Shown: piece by piece, positions 1 through 12,880 of the stretch
Layout of the letters: each line of letters begins with the position of its first letter
Numbering within the stretch: the first letter of the stretch is position 1
NCBI GenBank assembly: GCA_014526335.1
Contig: JACTAT010000036.1
Location: 3,844,751-3,908,750, forward strand
DNA: 64,000 bases
From: Chrysaora quinquecirrha
Taxonomy: Eukaryota; Cnidaria; Scyphozoa; Semaeostomeae; Pelagiidae
Direction: 5' to 3'
Notes under the pieces: generated by a model
Database searches by the model: none
The model's input: the letters and a program-made list of their open reading frames with translations, nothing else
What the model was told of the DNA's origin: nothing
Made by a program: the position numbers and the translations under genes

Positions 1-1493
1 GCCCTTGTTGAAAAGACCGCCCAGGGAGGGGAAATGACCACCGCATTGCGCGTCCGAGTTTGATGCGCATACGATCGAGGATATTTTTGGTTTTCAAATT
101 TTGTCGGATTCCGTTTGAGTTTAAAAGGGTGACAGTGCTGAAGAAGAAAGGCAGCTAAAATCAAGATTTCAGTTTCTGGAAAGCTCCCTGAGACTGCCCC
201 TTGATATGAGCGCCTAGACTCAATACGTACGATACAATACAAATAAAAAGCCCACTCGTACCTAAGGGTCATTTCAGAGTTTAGTACTAAGAGTAATAGA
301 GCTCATAGGGGTCATAGGGTCCTAGGGTCTGGTTTTTCGAATAGGTCCACAATGTCTACATGGGATGCCTTTGTGCCCTACGTATACTAATTATAGAAAC
401 TATTTTGATTGCCATACCGTCCAGATTTGGTATCCAGTGTATTATTTATTTATAAACAAAAGGCTATTTTTGTATCCATTGTTTTCTTTAAAGAAAAACC
501 TGCAGGCGTTTTATCTCTGTACAATTAAAGGTACCCATTAGCCATGTTTGAAGAATGAGATCATGCCTAGGAGATTGCAATGAACAGAATAGAGTTGCAA
601 CAAATTTCGGCCCTGTTCTCGCATTTTTAACCTGATTCTAACTGAATCCAAATCCAGCTGTACCCCCTCGACACATCTGATTCCTACCAGATCCGACTTC
701 GTTCCCTAGCCGCCTAACCATCCTTGTTTTCTCCTGTTAGCAATAATTGCCACTGATTCCCGCTTTATATACATGTTTCCTCGTGCTTGTTCGCACTTAT
801 TCCCCTCCGTTCCCGCACGTTCCGCAGAAAACCGCTGTTTCCCGCTCATTCCCGATCGTTCCTGACTTCATTCTTTGTTCCAGCTTTTAGAGATACATGG
901 ACAAATTGCTTTTACGCAAGTGGCTTGTAATTGAGTGGTAAACAACTTTGGTAGAACAAAGGAGCACAATTGGTTGAGTTCAACTAACAATATATGTCCG
1001 CAATGAAACCAAACACTTCGAAATCAAGAGCAAATCGAAATTTTGACCACATTGCAGGACCAAAAACATTTAGAATAAAACGGCTTGCACTTTTTTGGCC
1101 GAAAAGGCTTCGTTCAAAAAAAGAAACGCGTTTCTAGGTACAGCAGGGCGGGAGTTATTCATTAAATTCGTTTACGAGGCTGAGTACAGATGCAGAACAA
1201 TAGGGAATTCAGTGATTCAATGAAACGATTGTTTTCATTGTGCACATAGAGAATAGAAATTCCTACATAGAGAATAGAAATTCCGATCTTATTGTTACAA
1301 CATTCCTGATTCCTAGGTATCTTGGTATGTATGTATGTATATATGTATCTCGGTCTATTTCTTCCGGTTTGCCGAAAACCCCTGCATAATGTTTGAATTC
1401 TTCAAACATAAAAACCAAGTACGTTTCACTAGATAATACAAGAATATTACTTCCTAACAACCGAACAGGGAGTGTTTTTCCATTGCTCTTAAA
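1..1493. other. Intergenic sequence upstream of P450 gene 1
   Basis: No convincing gene is seen. The stretch around 660-870 is low-complexity, with many degenerate TTCCCG-like words. A short TATG/TATA simple repeat lies near 1325-1348. The sequence directly before the first P450 ATG must contain its 5' UTR and promoter, but no clear TATA box or initiator can be defended. Both strands contain only short open frames here. Confidence 0.5.
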
Positions 1494-4400
1494 ATGTCTG
1501 TTTTGCGATCTTTGGGACGAAATTATCCCTCGATACCTCTACTAAGAGGACAGGTGCGCAAAACTGGCATGAAGTTACTTCAAGTTCGCATGACGGGCAG
1601 TTCATCTTCGATGCCGGCTGGCAGTGTTGGAGCAGATATTAAAGAGATGGAATCCTTGCCTGGGCCTACTATTGTTCCCGTTCTCAGCAATTTGGAATAC
1701 ATTCGAAACGGATTTCAAACGTTTCACACAATTCACCTTGAAAAAATGAATATCTATAACGGATTTTTCAAAGATAGCCTGCTTGGCAATATATACCTTT
1801 CGGTTAGTAATCCGAATATTGCTGAGAGGATTTACAGAGAAGAAGGTACATGGCCTTACCGAGCTAGTAGAGCGGCTTTCAGAGAGATGTTCAACACCAG
1901 AGAGATGCTGTCGTTGCCAGCCGGATTGTTTCAAAAGTAAGGCTCATTTGAATCCTATCCCGCCATCTTTTGCGTGACTCTTAAGCGCTAGATTTGTCAG
2001 CTACGCTGATGAGCGTCCTTCTTGTAGTTGATATTTTCCTACTTTGCTAAGTTGGTTCTGCTTCATAGAGGACAATCGGTATATAGCGTGTATTTCGGAC
2101 CAGGCAAAAGCAGCAAAGAAGCTCCCAGCATGCCGTTTTCACATAGTTGAACAAAGTTGTGCACGTGCCCCATTTAAGAACCGCAAGGCAAACTGTTGTG
2201 ATGTAAATGGGAATGATAAACTGTATAGTTTTGTGTCAACGCATTTAATCCTTAAGAAATGAGTAAAGCCGCGGCTACAAGTGCCATTTTTTCTTGAAAT
2301 GGCGACAGAACAATAATTGCCGCCGAGACCGTAAAAACTTGGAATCGCACTAGTAGCCAGGGATAGATTTTCGAACTGAATGTTCTGTGACCTTAGAGAA
2401 TACGGTCGCAGAACATTGCTTTGGTTGAACTTTTCGCGACATGTTTTTGCTTGTCGCCAATACGGTCGCAGCATGTAGCCGGTTTTTTTGCATTGGCGAC
2501 GCAACACACTGCATTATTTTCGCGCCTTTTCCTGGCAATTTTCTAGGACCCATTCTTCTTATCACGCAAGTTGATTGTCGCAGAAATTCTTTCGCAGCAA
2601 ATTGTAATTGTAACTGTACATTTTTTAACGTTAGTATTATACAATAGTGATAAACACTAATTCACAGTAACATGAAGCAACTTCATAGATTGCATCAAAG
2701 AATCATTTATTGCATTTTTGTAGCAGCTTGTAGCCAGAGGCAGCGTTTGTCGCCACCTCAGGATTTTTCATGACGGGACATTTTCAGGAGTTTTCACGTC
2801 ACCATTTCAAGCAAAAAGTCGCGCGTGTAGATCAAAGTTGTATCCGTTCAATTTAAACGTAGCCTACTAGCATCATAAAAATGGATGCCATTCCTTATAG
2901 CTACCAAAATCACGAAAAAGGATTCCCTTCATTGCGGTATGTTCCCAGTACCCAAAAGATACAAAGTAACCCGTCACCGGGAATAAATGTCCAACTTGCC
3001 CGACCACATAACAATGTCTCTCCTCTTTGCAGGCAAGACGAAGAATGGGCAGAACTTCGCCGCATCTTCAATAAGCATTTGCTTAAGCCAGTCAATATTA
3101 AAAACTACTATCCTCGATTTTGTGACGTTGCTGTGGATGCTGTTGAAACTTTAAGCCAAATACGAGATAAAAACAACGTGGTTCAAGACGTTCTGAAAAC
3201 TGTCCTGGAAAAATGGGCCATGGAGTGTAAGATAACCTCATTACACCGTTTAATATCCCTATTCAAGACAACTTCTCTGTAGATTCACCATTCCAAGAGA
3301 GAATAAAAGAGAGCTAGCCAGATACGCCGGAGGCCTCTCCAGCTCGATGGGTCTGATGGGCCTCCCAAGGGATGCTGAACCTGCGGGGCACAAATCAGGA
3401 ATTAAGATATTTGAGCTAGTCTGTCTGTTACAAGGTGTTGTTTAAATTTGTTGTGATGAAAATTGATGAAAATATCCCCATAACGTTGTCGGTACTAAAC
3501 CTCGTTTTAGAACAGCGTTTGTCGTTCGCTAGCTGGGATTTCTTATATAGCCTAAAAACCCTGACCTTGTTCCCCTGGCATTTCTGTATTGAAAGTTTCT
3601 AAATTTTCAAGGTTGGTGGTACTAAAATTTCCTAATTTTCACCTTTGGGGCTGTCTTGTCAGTGTTAGGTAACCCCCGGTTCTCCCTCCCCGTATCTTTT
3701 CGTTCATTCAATCTTAGGTATATTTAGATTTCCTTGCCTATTTCTCTCTTTCTCAGGTAGTCGTTGGTAGACGCCTTAGACCGGTTTATCCGAATACAGT
3801 ATCCTACATCTGTACCGTTGAGAAGGGGTACAGGTGGGATAAAAGATCCGTCCGGGGTGCGGGTTCTGAAAAAGTCCGTAAACGTGAAACTCTCTTTATG
3901 CTTCCCGTAATGTCCAAAGCGTCTGGTATGACAGCCGGGGCTCGCACTGTCTCTTTACATATATGCCCTCGACGGCCCTGTTTGTTGTACATGGTTTTTC
4001 ATTTGTTCATTGTTGTATTGTCTCTTTTTAGCTATTGGTACATTTGCTTTTGGTCAGCGCGTTGGTTTGCTCAGCAATCCCCCTAATGAACGAGGATTGA
4101 AAACATACACAGGGATGAGCTCTGTTTTTAGCACAAGTTACAAATTGTCAAAAGCAAGTTGGCTTAAATATATCTACCCATTTCAATACAGACAGTTTCA
4201 GAAAAACTTAGCGGAGCTTTTCGACAATGGCATACACTTTGTAAATAATGTCTTTGAGCATTTTAAAGAAGCTGAGGAGAAAGGGACTCCGATTAACAAA
4301 GACGTTGGTAAGATTTCTATCATCTTGCCCTGTACAAGTGGCCTAGTCAGATATCGAGCGTTAGAGGGGCAAAAGGGCGTGGTGAAAGAAAATTAGGGGT

Positions 4401-7400
4401 GGTTTTAAGACAAGTAAATGAGTCGTATCCTACAGCATTTTTATATCAGACTTAGCCTATATATAAAGCCTCTCTTGGCGATGATGGAAGGGGATGCGAC
4501 TACTATCCCCGTGTCCTCTCTTGGCGCTTTACCCTATGATTATAGATCTTCGGTGTTGTACACAGGGGGGGGCGAGGTTCTAAGGTTTTAGAAGGCAAGG
4601 TTCTCAGGAAACATTGACGTTTTAGACATTCTACAATCAAACCTTAATGCAGCGAAAAGCTTCATTTTACTTCGAATGGGTACCCGGGGGCATTTAGCAA
4701 ATGTTGTCAACTTCAAACGGGAGGTGCAAAGGAGGCGTTTTTTAAATATTTTTTCGTGACTCCTACTCGACATAGAACTGATGAATAGAAATCTCTTTCT
4801 AGTGTGTAACGAATTTGAGTAGTTTCTGCGGAGAAGGCTCAGAGAGACGATTACGGCTTTTCTCGTGACTTCGCAAAACTAGTCCGCGTACTTAGAAGTA
4901 TTTTTCGCAAAGATTTATCTATTCTTCTTTTCTCAGAGACTTCATTCGTTGCGTATCTTATGAAAAAAGACGGTATGACAGCAAAAGAATGTGCCACTCA
5001 TGCAATTGATGTTTATGCAGCAGGGCTTGACACAGTAAGCAAATCAAAATTAAATTTGTATCTATAGGTTTATTCATACATTCAGAAAGCTTTTTACTGA
5101 TAAAGAAAGAAAAGTGGTAATTTTGTTCGATTTGATTCGATTCAATTCGGTCAGAATCGATTCGATTCTATTTGATTTAAGTTGATTTGACTTGATTTGA
5201 TTTGATTCATTTTTTCAATTCCATTTGGCTTGATCTGATCTGATTCGACTCGATTTGATATGACCTGACCTGACCTGACCTGACTTGATCTGACCTGACC
5301 TGACCTGGCCTGCCTGACTGACCTGACCTGGCCTGCCTGACTGACCTGACCTGACCTGACCTGACCTGACTTGATCTGACCTGACCTGACCTGACCTGAC
5401 TGACCTGACTTGAACTGACTTGATCTGACCTGACCTGACCTGACCTAGTTTGGACTGACCTAATTTGGGCCTGACCTTATCTAGCCTGATTTGACCTTAT
5501 CTTATCTAACCTGTGCTGATCTGCCCTGGCTTGACATGACATTACCTGACCTAATATGACATAACCAGACTTGACCTGACCTGACCTGACCTGACCTGAC
5601 CTGCTCTGATCTGACATGAACTGATTTTGCCTGACCTGGTCTGACTTGATCTCATCTGATCTGACACGTCACACTATCGTCGAAATGCTACTATTTCGAG
5701 ATCCATGGTAGCATCAATGTTTTCGTTGGCTTTTGCTGTATTGAGTTGCCTTTAAGTCGTTCTGCAGTTTTTGTAACATTCTATGGATTCCAGATTTAGT
5801 CATGTTCTTTCTTTGTTTATTTTCAGACATCAATTACGACATTTTGGCTTATGTACTGGCTCGGTTCGAACCCTGACAAACAAGAAAAGCTATTCAAAGA
5901 AATCGAACAGAATATCACTAATGATAACACAGTGAGTGTTTCGGACATCCAGAAAATGCCTTATTTGAGAGCCTGCTTCAAAGAATCTGCAAGGTTTGTC
6001 CTTATCCTTTCATAACCAAATGGCTTTGTATCTTGTACTTCTTTGGGCTGCTTTTTACGCTACTGTGATTAATGCGGCAAACGAGGGCAATTCGATGTCT
6101 CATACCCTATTGGCGCCGGTTATTTCTATTTTAAGGAGCTGGGTTTTGTCTGAAGAAAGATTTACCGTTTTGGAGGTAAAGGACTTGTTTTTGTGGGCAC
6201 CGATATAGCCGTTAGCCGAGTAGGGGCCGAGTTATCTCGCTTTGCCGATGTATGCCCTGGTCTAGCCGTCTTGTCGCCCAGCAGAATGTTTACTTGATCT
6301 AGCCGACATGTTGCCCAACTGAATGTTTACCTGATCTAGCCGATATGTTGCCCAGCCGATATCATCGCTTGGATGAGGGCTATGCTTGTATGATGCTAAC
6401 TTGCTACTTGTTCAAACGAACTGGAGTTCACTTTTCGGTTCTGTTTCCCAGACATATGTTTAATGTTGTTAATTTCTTTTGAACTGCCTCAGGTTGACTC
6501 CGACACTCCCTGCATTAGCGCGTATGCTGAAGGAAGATATGGTATTAGAAGGGTACAACATTCCAGCCAAGGTTTGTTTCATATTCTTATCTAAGGCCTG
6601 TTTCATACGTAGAGCCGTGTCGTGTTGCTCCAACAGAAATTCAGCTCGACATGGTTCGACTCAATGCGCCGCTATTTCTTAAGACTTATTTCTTTGTCGC
6701 GCCCTACGTATCACACAAAAAACATAATAACAGTTTTGCGTATTTTAAACAAGCAGGTCTCGTCTTTTGAACAATGAAGTACCCCCCGGACATTTCACCC
6801 TGCAACTATCAAATAACATTGCCTACACATTAGCCGACATCACGTAGCTACCAAGTAACTCACTGACTCCACCAATCACAATCAACCACCAAAATGTCAA
6901 ATTCTTGTAATTAATTTTGATTTCTTTATTACTCTGCTGAAGCCCTATCTTCCGGGGTCGGAAAATTATTATACTAGTAATGCAGCATTACTAGTCCAGC
7001 TTATTTTACCAATCCTTGTTTATGTTTCAGGCTTCAACCATTTGAGAATGACCTTCTTAACTTTAGAAACGTTAAAATGGTAAGTTATTCCTCTGAGATC
7101 TAAATGATATGTTATGCTAAAGTTTGTCTTTTTTTCTTAGACGTTAATCATCATCCATAATTACGCGATGGGAAGAGACGAAGAACTTTTTCATGATGCG
7201 AATTCATTTATTCCTGAAAGATGGCTGAGAGAAAATGCAAAAAATGAAAACATTCATTTGTTCGCATCGAGGCCATTTGGCTTTGGTCCTCGTTCCTGTG
7301 TCGGTTAGTAAATTGTTTTTTTTTCACAAAATTGTATGCACGCTGTCATCATTCTCGCTGGCTGACTAGACTCACTACAAAAGTCATAGATTCGCTCTCA

Positions 7401-8096
7401 GCCCCCCAACAACAGCAACAACTATTTTTTTATTTTACATCTTTTGAATGAATTGAATTGAGGTGAAGGCAGCGAAAATTACGACTCGTGTAGTAAGTCT
7501 ACTCGCTGACCATCATCGTCGTCGTAATATTCGTAATCATGATAATCATCATCACCATCATCATCATAATCATCATCATAGTCATCACCCTTATCATTAC
7601 CATCGTTGTCCTTGTCATTTCAGGTGTTGGAAATTTTCCAAGAATTGATTAGGGGGGATAGTGATTAGACATCTAAGAGTAATTCAAATTCCTTTAACAT
7701 AAAAGGACTAATGTTTCTTTTAAGTTTGTTAATGCGATTCTTTGTTAATGCAGGAAAGCAAGTTGCAGAAGCAGAGATGCAAGTCTTCATTTCATTGGTA
7801 TGTTGCCAATAGACCTTTCTTTCTCACTTCTTAACTCTTATAACATTTTTAGACTTAGAGAGTAATTGTTGCTACTTCAAGCTAATACAAACTGTCTTAA
7901 AGGGGCAGGCCTTAAGTCATTGTTGAGTGAAATGTTGGCTACGTTTCGCTAGTGCTTTATTCTTATATTGCCACGTTTTATTTTATAGCTCGTCAAGAAG
8001 TTCAGGTTTGAGTTTATTGGCGAGAAGTTGATTGGCAAGAACACTCTCTTCCTTGAACCAGAAAGACCTCCGAATTTTGCATTCTATGAGAGATAA
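1494..8096 (+). CDS. Mitochondrial-clan cytochrome P450, gene 1 (complete, 9 exons)
   Basis: Predicted haem-thiolate monooxygenase of 523 aa. Exons: 1494-1936, 3033-3226, 4032-4307, 4937-5034, 5827-5993, 6493-6571, 7141-7303, 7754-7797, 7989-8096. All introns are GT..AG and all phases join (2,1,1,0,2,0,1,0). Seen in the product: an Arg-rich, non-hydrophobic N-terminus (about 1-40) that suits a mitochondrial presequence; LPGP at the catalytic-domain start; I-helix AAGLDTT (332-338); K-helix ESAR (390-393, the ExxR motif); PERW (444-447); haem loop FGFGPRSCVG (465-474) with the ligand Cys472. Absence of a membrane anchor and the GKQVAEAEMQ stretch after the Cys loop resemble the CYP11/24/27 mitochondrial clan, whose members receive electrons from adrenodoxin; the substrate cannot be read from sequence. 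A paralogue follows at 15007-20382, and copies of the end of exon 9 continue downstream as a tandem array. The exact subfamily is not recognised. Confidence 0.9.
2262..2512. mobile_element. MITE in P450 intron 1, GCCGCGGCTAC family copy 1
   Basis: Non-coding element in intron 1 of P450 gene 1. It starts AAGCCGCGGCTACAAG and ends with a CATGTAGCCGG block plus a GGCGACGCAACAC tail. Its core (GGTCGCAGAACATTGCTTTGG near 2405-2426 in slightly varied form) recurs in a second copy at 28656-28870 with the same order of blocks. Partial inverted symmetry (GGCTACA / TGTAGCC) suggests a non-autonomous DNA transposon. No transposase is present. Confidence 0.6.
2606..2716 (+). repeat. Dispersed ~110-bp repeat, copy in P450 intron 1
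   Basis: This stretch, rich in AATTGTAATTGTA and ACGTTAGTATTATACAATAG, is closely matched on the opposite strand at about 41840-41953, where ATTGTATTATACTAACGTT appears. Both copies carry the order GTAATTGTA, ACGTTAGTAT, TAGTGATAAACACT, AACATGAAG, GCATCAAAGAATCATTTATTGCA. Similarity stops abruptly at both ends. It is a short non-coding interspersed repeat of unknown class. Confidence 0.65.
5130..5680. repeat. TGACC-type pentanucleotide repeat in P450 gene 1 intron 4
   Basis: Imperfect (TGACC)n / (TGATT)n simple repeat, mainly CCTGACCTGACC runs that decay into TGATTTGATT at the 5' edge. It fills most of intron 4 between the exons ending at 5034 and starting at 5827. The same repeat type occupies the same intron of the paralogue (17685-18180), so it predates the duplication or was copied with it. 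Confidence 0.9.
7510..7612. repeat. CAT/ATC trinucleotide repeat in P450 gene 1 intron 7
   Basis: Imperfect run of CATCAT and CATCACCATCAT triplets between exons 7 and 8. The open frame rich in His that it creates is an artefact of the repeat and not an exon. Confidence 0.8.
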
Positions 8097-9537
8097 AACA
8101 TGGGATGACAGGCACCAATGCACCAAGTAATATTTAATCCATTCATTTGTCGCATAATTCATCAACGCATTCATATTTGTATACATCTTATTAAAACATG
8201 TTCATATAGAACTGATTGGCAAGAACACTCTCTTCCTGGAACCAGAAAGACCTCCGAATTTTGCATTCTATGAGAGATAAAACATGGGATGACAGGCACC
8301 AATGCACCAAGTAATATTTAATCCATTCATTTGTCGCATAATTCATCAACGCATTCATATTTGTATACATCTTATTAAAACATGTTCATATAGAACTGAT
8401 TGGCAAGAACACTCTCTTCCTGGAACCAGAAAGACCTCCGAATTTTGCATTCTATGAGAGATAAAACATGGGATGACAGGCACCAATGCACCAAGTAATA
8501 TTTAATCCATTCATTTGTCGCATAATTCATCAACGCATTCATATTTGTATACATCTTATTAAAACATGTTCATATAGAACTGATTGGCAAGAACACTCTC
8601 TTCCTGGAACCAGAAAGACCTCCGAATTTTGCATTCTATGAGAGATAAAACATGGGATGACAGGCACCAATGCACCAAGTAATATTTAATCCATTCATTT
8701 GTCGCATAATTCATCAACGCATTCATATTTGTATACATCTTATTAAAACATGTTCATATAGAACTGATTGGCAAGAACACTCTCTTCCTTGAACCAGAAA
8801 GACCTCCGAATTTTGCATTCTATGAGAGATAAAACATGGGATGACAGGCACCAATGCACCAAGTAATATTTAATCCATTCATTTGTCGCATAATTCATCA
8901 ACGCATTCATATTTGTATACATCTTATTAAAACATGTTCATATAGAACTGATTGGCAAGAACACTCTCTTCCTGGAACCAGAAAGACCTCCGAATTTTGC
9001 ATTCTATGAGAGATAAAACATGGGATGACAGGCACCAATGCACCAAGTAATATTTAATCCATTCATTTGTCGCATAATTCATCAACGCATTCATATTTGT
9101 ATACATCTTATTAAAACATGTTCATATAGAACTGATTGGCAAGAACACTCTCTTCCTTGAACCAGAAAGACCTCCGAATTTTGCATTCTATGAGAGATAA
9201 AACATGGGATGACAGGCACCAATGCACCAAGTAATATTTAATCCATTCATTTGTCGCATAATTCATCAACGCATTCATATTTGTATACATCTTATTAAAA
9301 CATGTTCATATAGAACTGATTGGCAAGAACACTCTCTTCCTTGAACCAGAAAGACCTCCGAATTTTGCATTCTATGAGAGATAAAACATGGGATGACAGG
9401 CACCAATGCACCAAGTAATATTTAACCCATTCATTTGTCGCATAATTCATCAACGCATTCATATTTGTATACATCTTATTAAAATATGTTCATATAGAAC
9501 TGATTGGCAAGAACACTCTCTTCCTTGAACCAGAAAG
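8027..9537 (+). repeat. Tandem array (~184-bp unit) derived from the P450 terminal exon, left block
   Basis: About eight head-to-tail units. Each repeats the last ~22 codons of P450 exon 9 (IGKNTLFLEPERPPNFAFYER then stop) followed by ~110 bp of 3' flank ending in AACATGTTCATATAGAACTG. The first unit is the functional exon end; homology starts at its TTGATTGGCAAG. Period checked from AAGTAA at 8125 and 8309. Units are nearly identical, differing mainly as CCTTGAACC or CCTGGAACC. The copies lack the 5' part of exon 9; each is preceded by CATATAG, but joining there from phase-0 exon 8 gives an immediate stop, so they are unlikely to act as alternative exons. Confidence 0.93.
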
Positions 9538-11510
9538 ATCATGTCACTCCCATGGCCCTTTGACCGTTGGGGCACTTTGATAAGTCCACTATTTTCCTCC
9601 ACCTTCCGCGATCCATGGCCAGCCTCGTACACTCCGTCATACTCTTCCCTGTCCATTTAGCGATGTCTCCTAACCATGTGTTCCTGGGGCGTCCTCTTCC
9701 TCTTCTACCTTCTACCCTCCGTGCATTATGTCTCGAGCTAATGTTCTGTTTTGTCTGGTCACATGCCCAAACCATTGCAATTTCCGACGTCTTGCTGTTA
9801 CTATCAGTGATTCATAGGCACCAATTAGTCTCCTCATCCTTTGTTCCACTTCTATGTTGGTGACCTTCTGTTTCCAAGTTATCCCAAGTATTCGCCTAAA
9901 GCATCGAAGTTCGAATGCACAAATCTTTTCTCCAGATATTTGCTGTGGGTCCACGACTCACAGCCATAAAGGGCAATGGATGTTATCAAAGATTTCAGTA
10001 GTTTCGCTTTCATCATAGTTGAGATACCGTTGGATTCCCACAATCTGTTCAATTTTGCAAGTTGGTTTGTAGCTACTGCTAGCCTTTTCTTGATTTCATA
10101 TTCTGAAGTAACATCTGCGTTCAATGTTGAGCCGAGGTATTGGAATGCCTTCACTTCTGCCAGCTCTGTTCCACCAACTTTGACCCCAGTATAGATGTCG
10201 TCTTCGGCTTCAACTCTAGAAGTGACCATTATTTTGCTTTTTCAGCGCTGATTTCCATTCCGTATTTTCTTGCTGTTGTGTCTAATCTAGTAGTGAGCTC
10301 TGCCAACTCTACCTTGGAGCCAGCAATGAGGTCTATGTCATCCGCGAACCGCAGATTAGTTATCTGCCTACCTGAGATCTTTACTGTTCCTGCATGGTTC
10401 TCGAGTGTGTCTGACATGATCTGTTCTAGGAAGATGTTAAACAAGCATGGGGAGAGGATGCTTGTTCCTCAGCCAATATCTCTTCTACTTTCATCTTTAG
10501 TCTGTTATTGATGACCTTCAGTAGTACTTTACTTGGATGACTTATTAAACTTATCGTTCTATAATTTGTACATTTCTTCAAATCTCCTTCTTTGGAAGTG
10601 GAATGATTAGTGACTTCGTCCATTGTGTTGGCCATTTTCCTCTCTCCCACACTAGATTACAAATTTTGTGCAGTATTTTGACTATGACTTCACCACCGTG
10701 TTTTAGTAGTTCTGACGGTATGTTGTCGAAACCGGCAGCTTTGCCATTCTTCAAAGTTCTTACAGCTTCTTCAACTTCGCTTATCAGGATATCGGGCTCA
10801 CATTCTTTTACACCTGGACCTTCTTGTTGTAATGTCTTTATGATGTCATCATCTGTCGAAATCGGGTAGTTGTATAGTTCCTGAATGTATTCAGTCCATC
10901 TTTTCTGGATTTTTGTTGCTTCAGTTAGCAACTTCCCATCTGCATCTTCTATTACTGATACTCTCGCTGTTTTCTCGTTGGTTAGTTCCTTGACTACCCT
11001 GTAAGCCGTTCTCGAATCATTTTTCTCGAATGTTGTTGTAATTTCTTTGCACTTTTTTTGCAAGAATTCTTCTTTTGCCTTCCTTATTTCTCTCCTCACC
11101 ATGTTGTTGGCAGTTCTATATTTCTTGCTACATTCGTCATCTTTGAATTTGTCTGCTTTTAGCCTCCTTCTTTCATCACATTTATCCATTATTTCATGTG
11201 TCATCCAAGGTTGTTTCTTCTTTTTCTCTTTTCCAAGGACTTCCAATGCTGTTTCGTTCATTCCATCGGTGAACAAGTCTGTCATCTCTTGCATTTCAGT
11301 CATTTCTAGTAGTGGTGCAAATTTTCCACCTATTTTAGCCCTGAAGTGTTCCGACGTTTCTGCATCGTTCAGTCGGCTTATATCATACTTTATTCTTAAA
11401 GATTTTGGTCTTTTTATCTTCTTTAATTTCAGCTTCAACGTTGTCATCACAAGATTATGGTCACTAGCTATGTCAGCTCCTGGGAAAGACCTTGTCTTGT
11501 GACCATTAAT
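9538..11510 (-). mobile_element. LINE (non-LTR retrotransposon) relic, reverse transcriptase, inserted in the array
   Basis: Minus-strand remains of an RT ORF, read from about 11450 down to 9539. The N-terminal part (11450-10578, 290 aa) includes a Lys-rich segment and EEAVRTLKNGKAAGFDNI, the usual LINE pre-RT block. A frameshift leads to NYRTISLISHPSKVLLKVI (about 10570-10500). Further breaks and a deletion precede RT block FADDIDL (the F/YxDD catalytic motif, near 10340). The C-terminal region has the LQWFGHVTRQNR and GRRGRGRPRNTW motifs common after LINE RT domains. The ORF ends with a TGA exactly at the array junction (9539-9541), so no 3' UTR remains. No endonuclease domain is left. It is 5'-truncated, frameshifted and inactive; the clade is not assigned with confidence. 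Confidence 0.9.
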
Positions 11511-12880
11511 ACTGCTGGAGCACTTATTACATATTTATATATAACATATTTATATACATTTTATTAAAACATGTTCATATAGAACTGATTGGCAAGAATT
11601 CTCTGTTCCTTGAACCAGAAAGACCTCCGAATTTTGAGATAAAACATGGGATGACAGGCACCAATGCACCAAGTATTATTTAACCCATTCATTTGTCGCA
11701 TTATTCATAAACGCATTCATATCTGTATACATCTTATTAAAATATGTTCATATAGAACTGATTGGCAAGAATTCTCTGTTCCTTGAACCAGAAAGACCTC
11801 CGAATTTTGCATTCTACGAGAGATAAGACATGGAATGACAGGCACCAATGCACCAAGTAATATTTAATCCATTCATTTGTCGCATAATCACATTCATATT
11901 TATAAACATCTTATTAAAACATGTTCATATAGAACTGATTGGCAAGAATTCTCTGTTCCTTGAACCAGAAAGACCTCCGAATTTTGAGATAAAACATGGG
12001 ATGACAGGCACCAATGCACCAAGTATTATTTAACCCATTCATTTGTCGCATAATCACATTCATATTTATAAACATGTTATTAAAACATGTTCATATGGAA
12101 CTGATTGGCAAGAGTTCTCTGTTCCTTGAACCAGAAAGACCTCCGAATTTTGCATTCTATGAGAGATAAAACATGGGATGACAGGCACCAATGCACCAAG
12201 TAATATTCAATCCATTCATTTGTCGCATAATTCATCAACGCATTCATATTTGTATACATCTTATTAAAACATGTTCATATAGAACTGATTGGCAAGAACA
12301 CTCTCTTCCTGGAACCAGAAAGACCTCCGAATTTTGCATTCTATGAGAGATAAAACATGGGATGACAGGCACCAATGCACCAAGTAATATTTAATCCATT
12401 CATTTGTCGCATAATTCATCAACGCATTCATATTTGTATACATCTTATTAAAACATGTTCATATAGAACTGATTGGCAAGAACACTCTCTTCCTTGAACC
12501 AGATAGATCTCCGAATGTTGCATTCTATGAGAGATAAAACATGAAATGACAGGCACTAACACATCAAGTATTATTTAACCCATTCATTTGTCGCATAATC
12601 ACATTCATATTTATAAACATCTTATTAAAACATGTTCATATAGAACTGATTGGCAAGAGTTCTCTGTTCCTTGAACCAGAAAGACCTCCGAATTTTAAGA
12701 TAAAACATGGGATGACAGGCACCAATGCACCAAGTATTATTTAACCCATTCATTTGTCGCATAATCACATTCATATTTATAAACATGTTATTAAAACATG
12801 TTCATATGGAACTGATTGGCAAGAGTTCTCTGTTCTTTGAACCAGAAAGATCTCTGAATTTTTCGTTCCATGAGAGATGA
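11511..12880 (+). repeat. Tandem array derived from the P450 terminal exon, right block (more diverged)
   Basis: About seven further units of the exon-9-derived repeat, beginning in mid-unit at ACATTTTATTAAAACATG after the LINE. They are more varied than the left block: several lack the GCATTCTATGAG segment (for example near 11630 and 11985), and many read GAATTCTCTGTTCC instead of GAACACTCTCTTCC. Comparing both sides, about 105 bp of one unit is missing at the LINE junction. The last unit ends near 12885 in ATGAGAGATGAAACACGG. Confidence 0.88.

Noticed and set aside
7031..7079. Possible extra P450 exon between exons 6 and 7 (TTTCAG before it, GTAAGT after it)
   Set aside because: Exon 6 joins exon 7 in phase 0 to give the normal NIPAK-TLIIIHNY text of P450s without a gap. 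The homologous segment in gene 2 (19800-19850) is also not needed.
8149..9530. Alternative terminal exons of P450 gene 1 in the array copies
   Set aside because: A CATATAG acceptor-like word precedes each copy, but joining phase-0 exon 8 there gives AAC TGA, an immediate stop, and the 5' third of exon 9 is absent from the copies.
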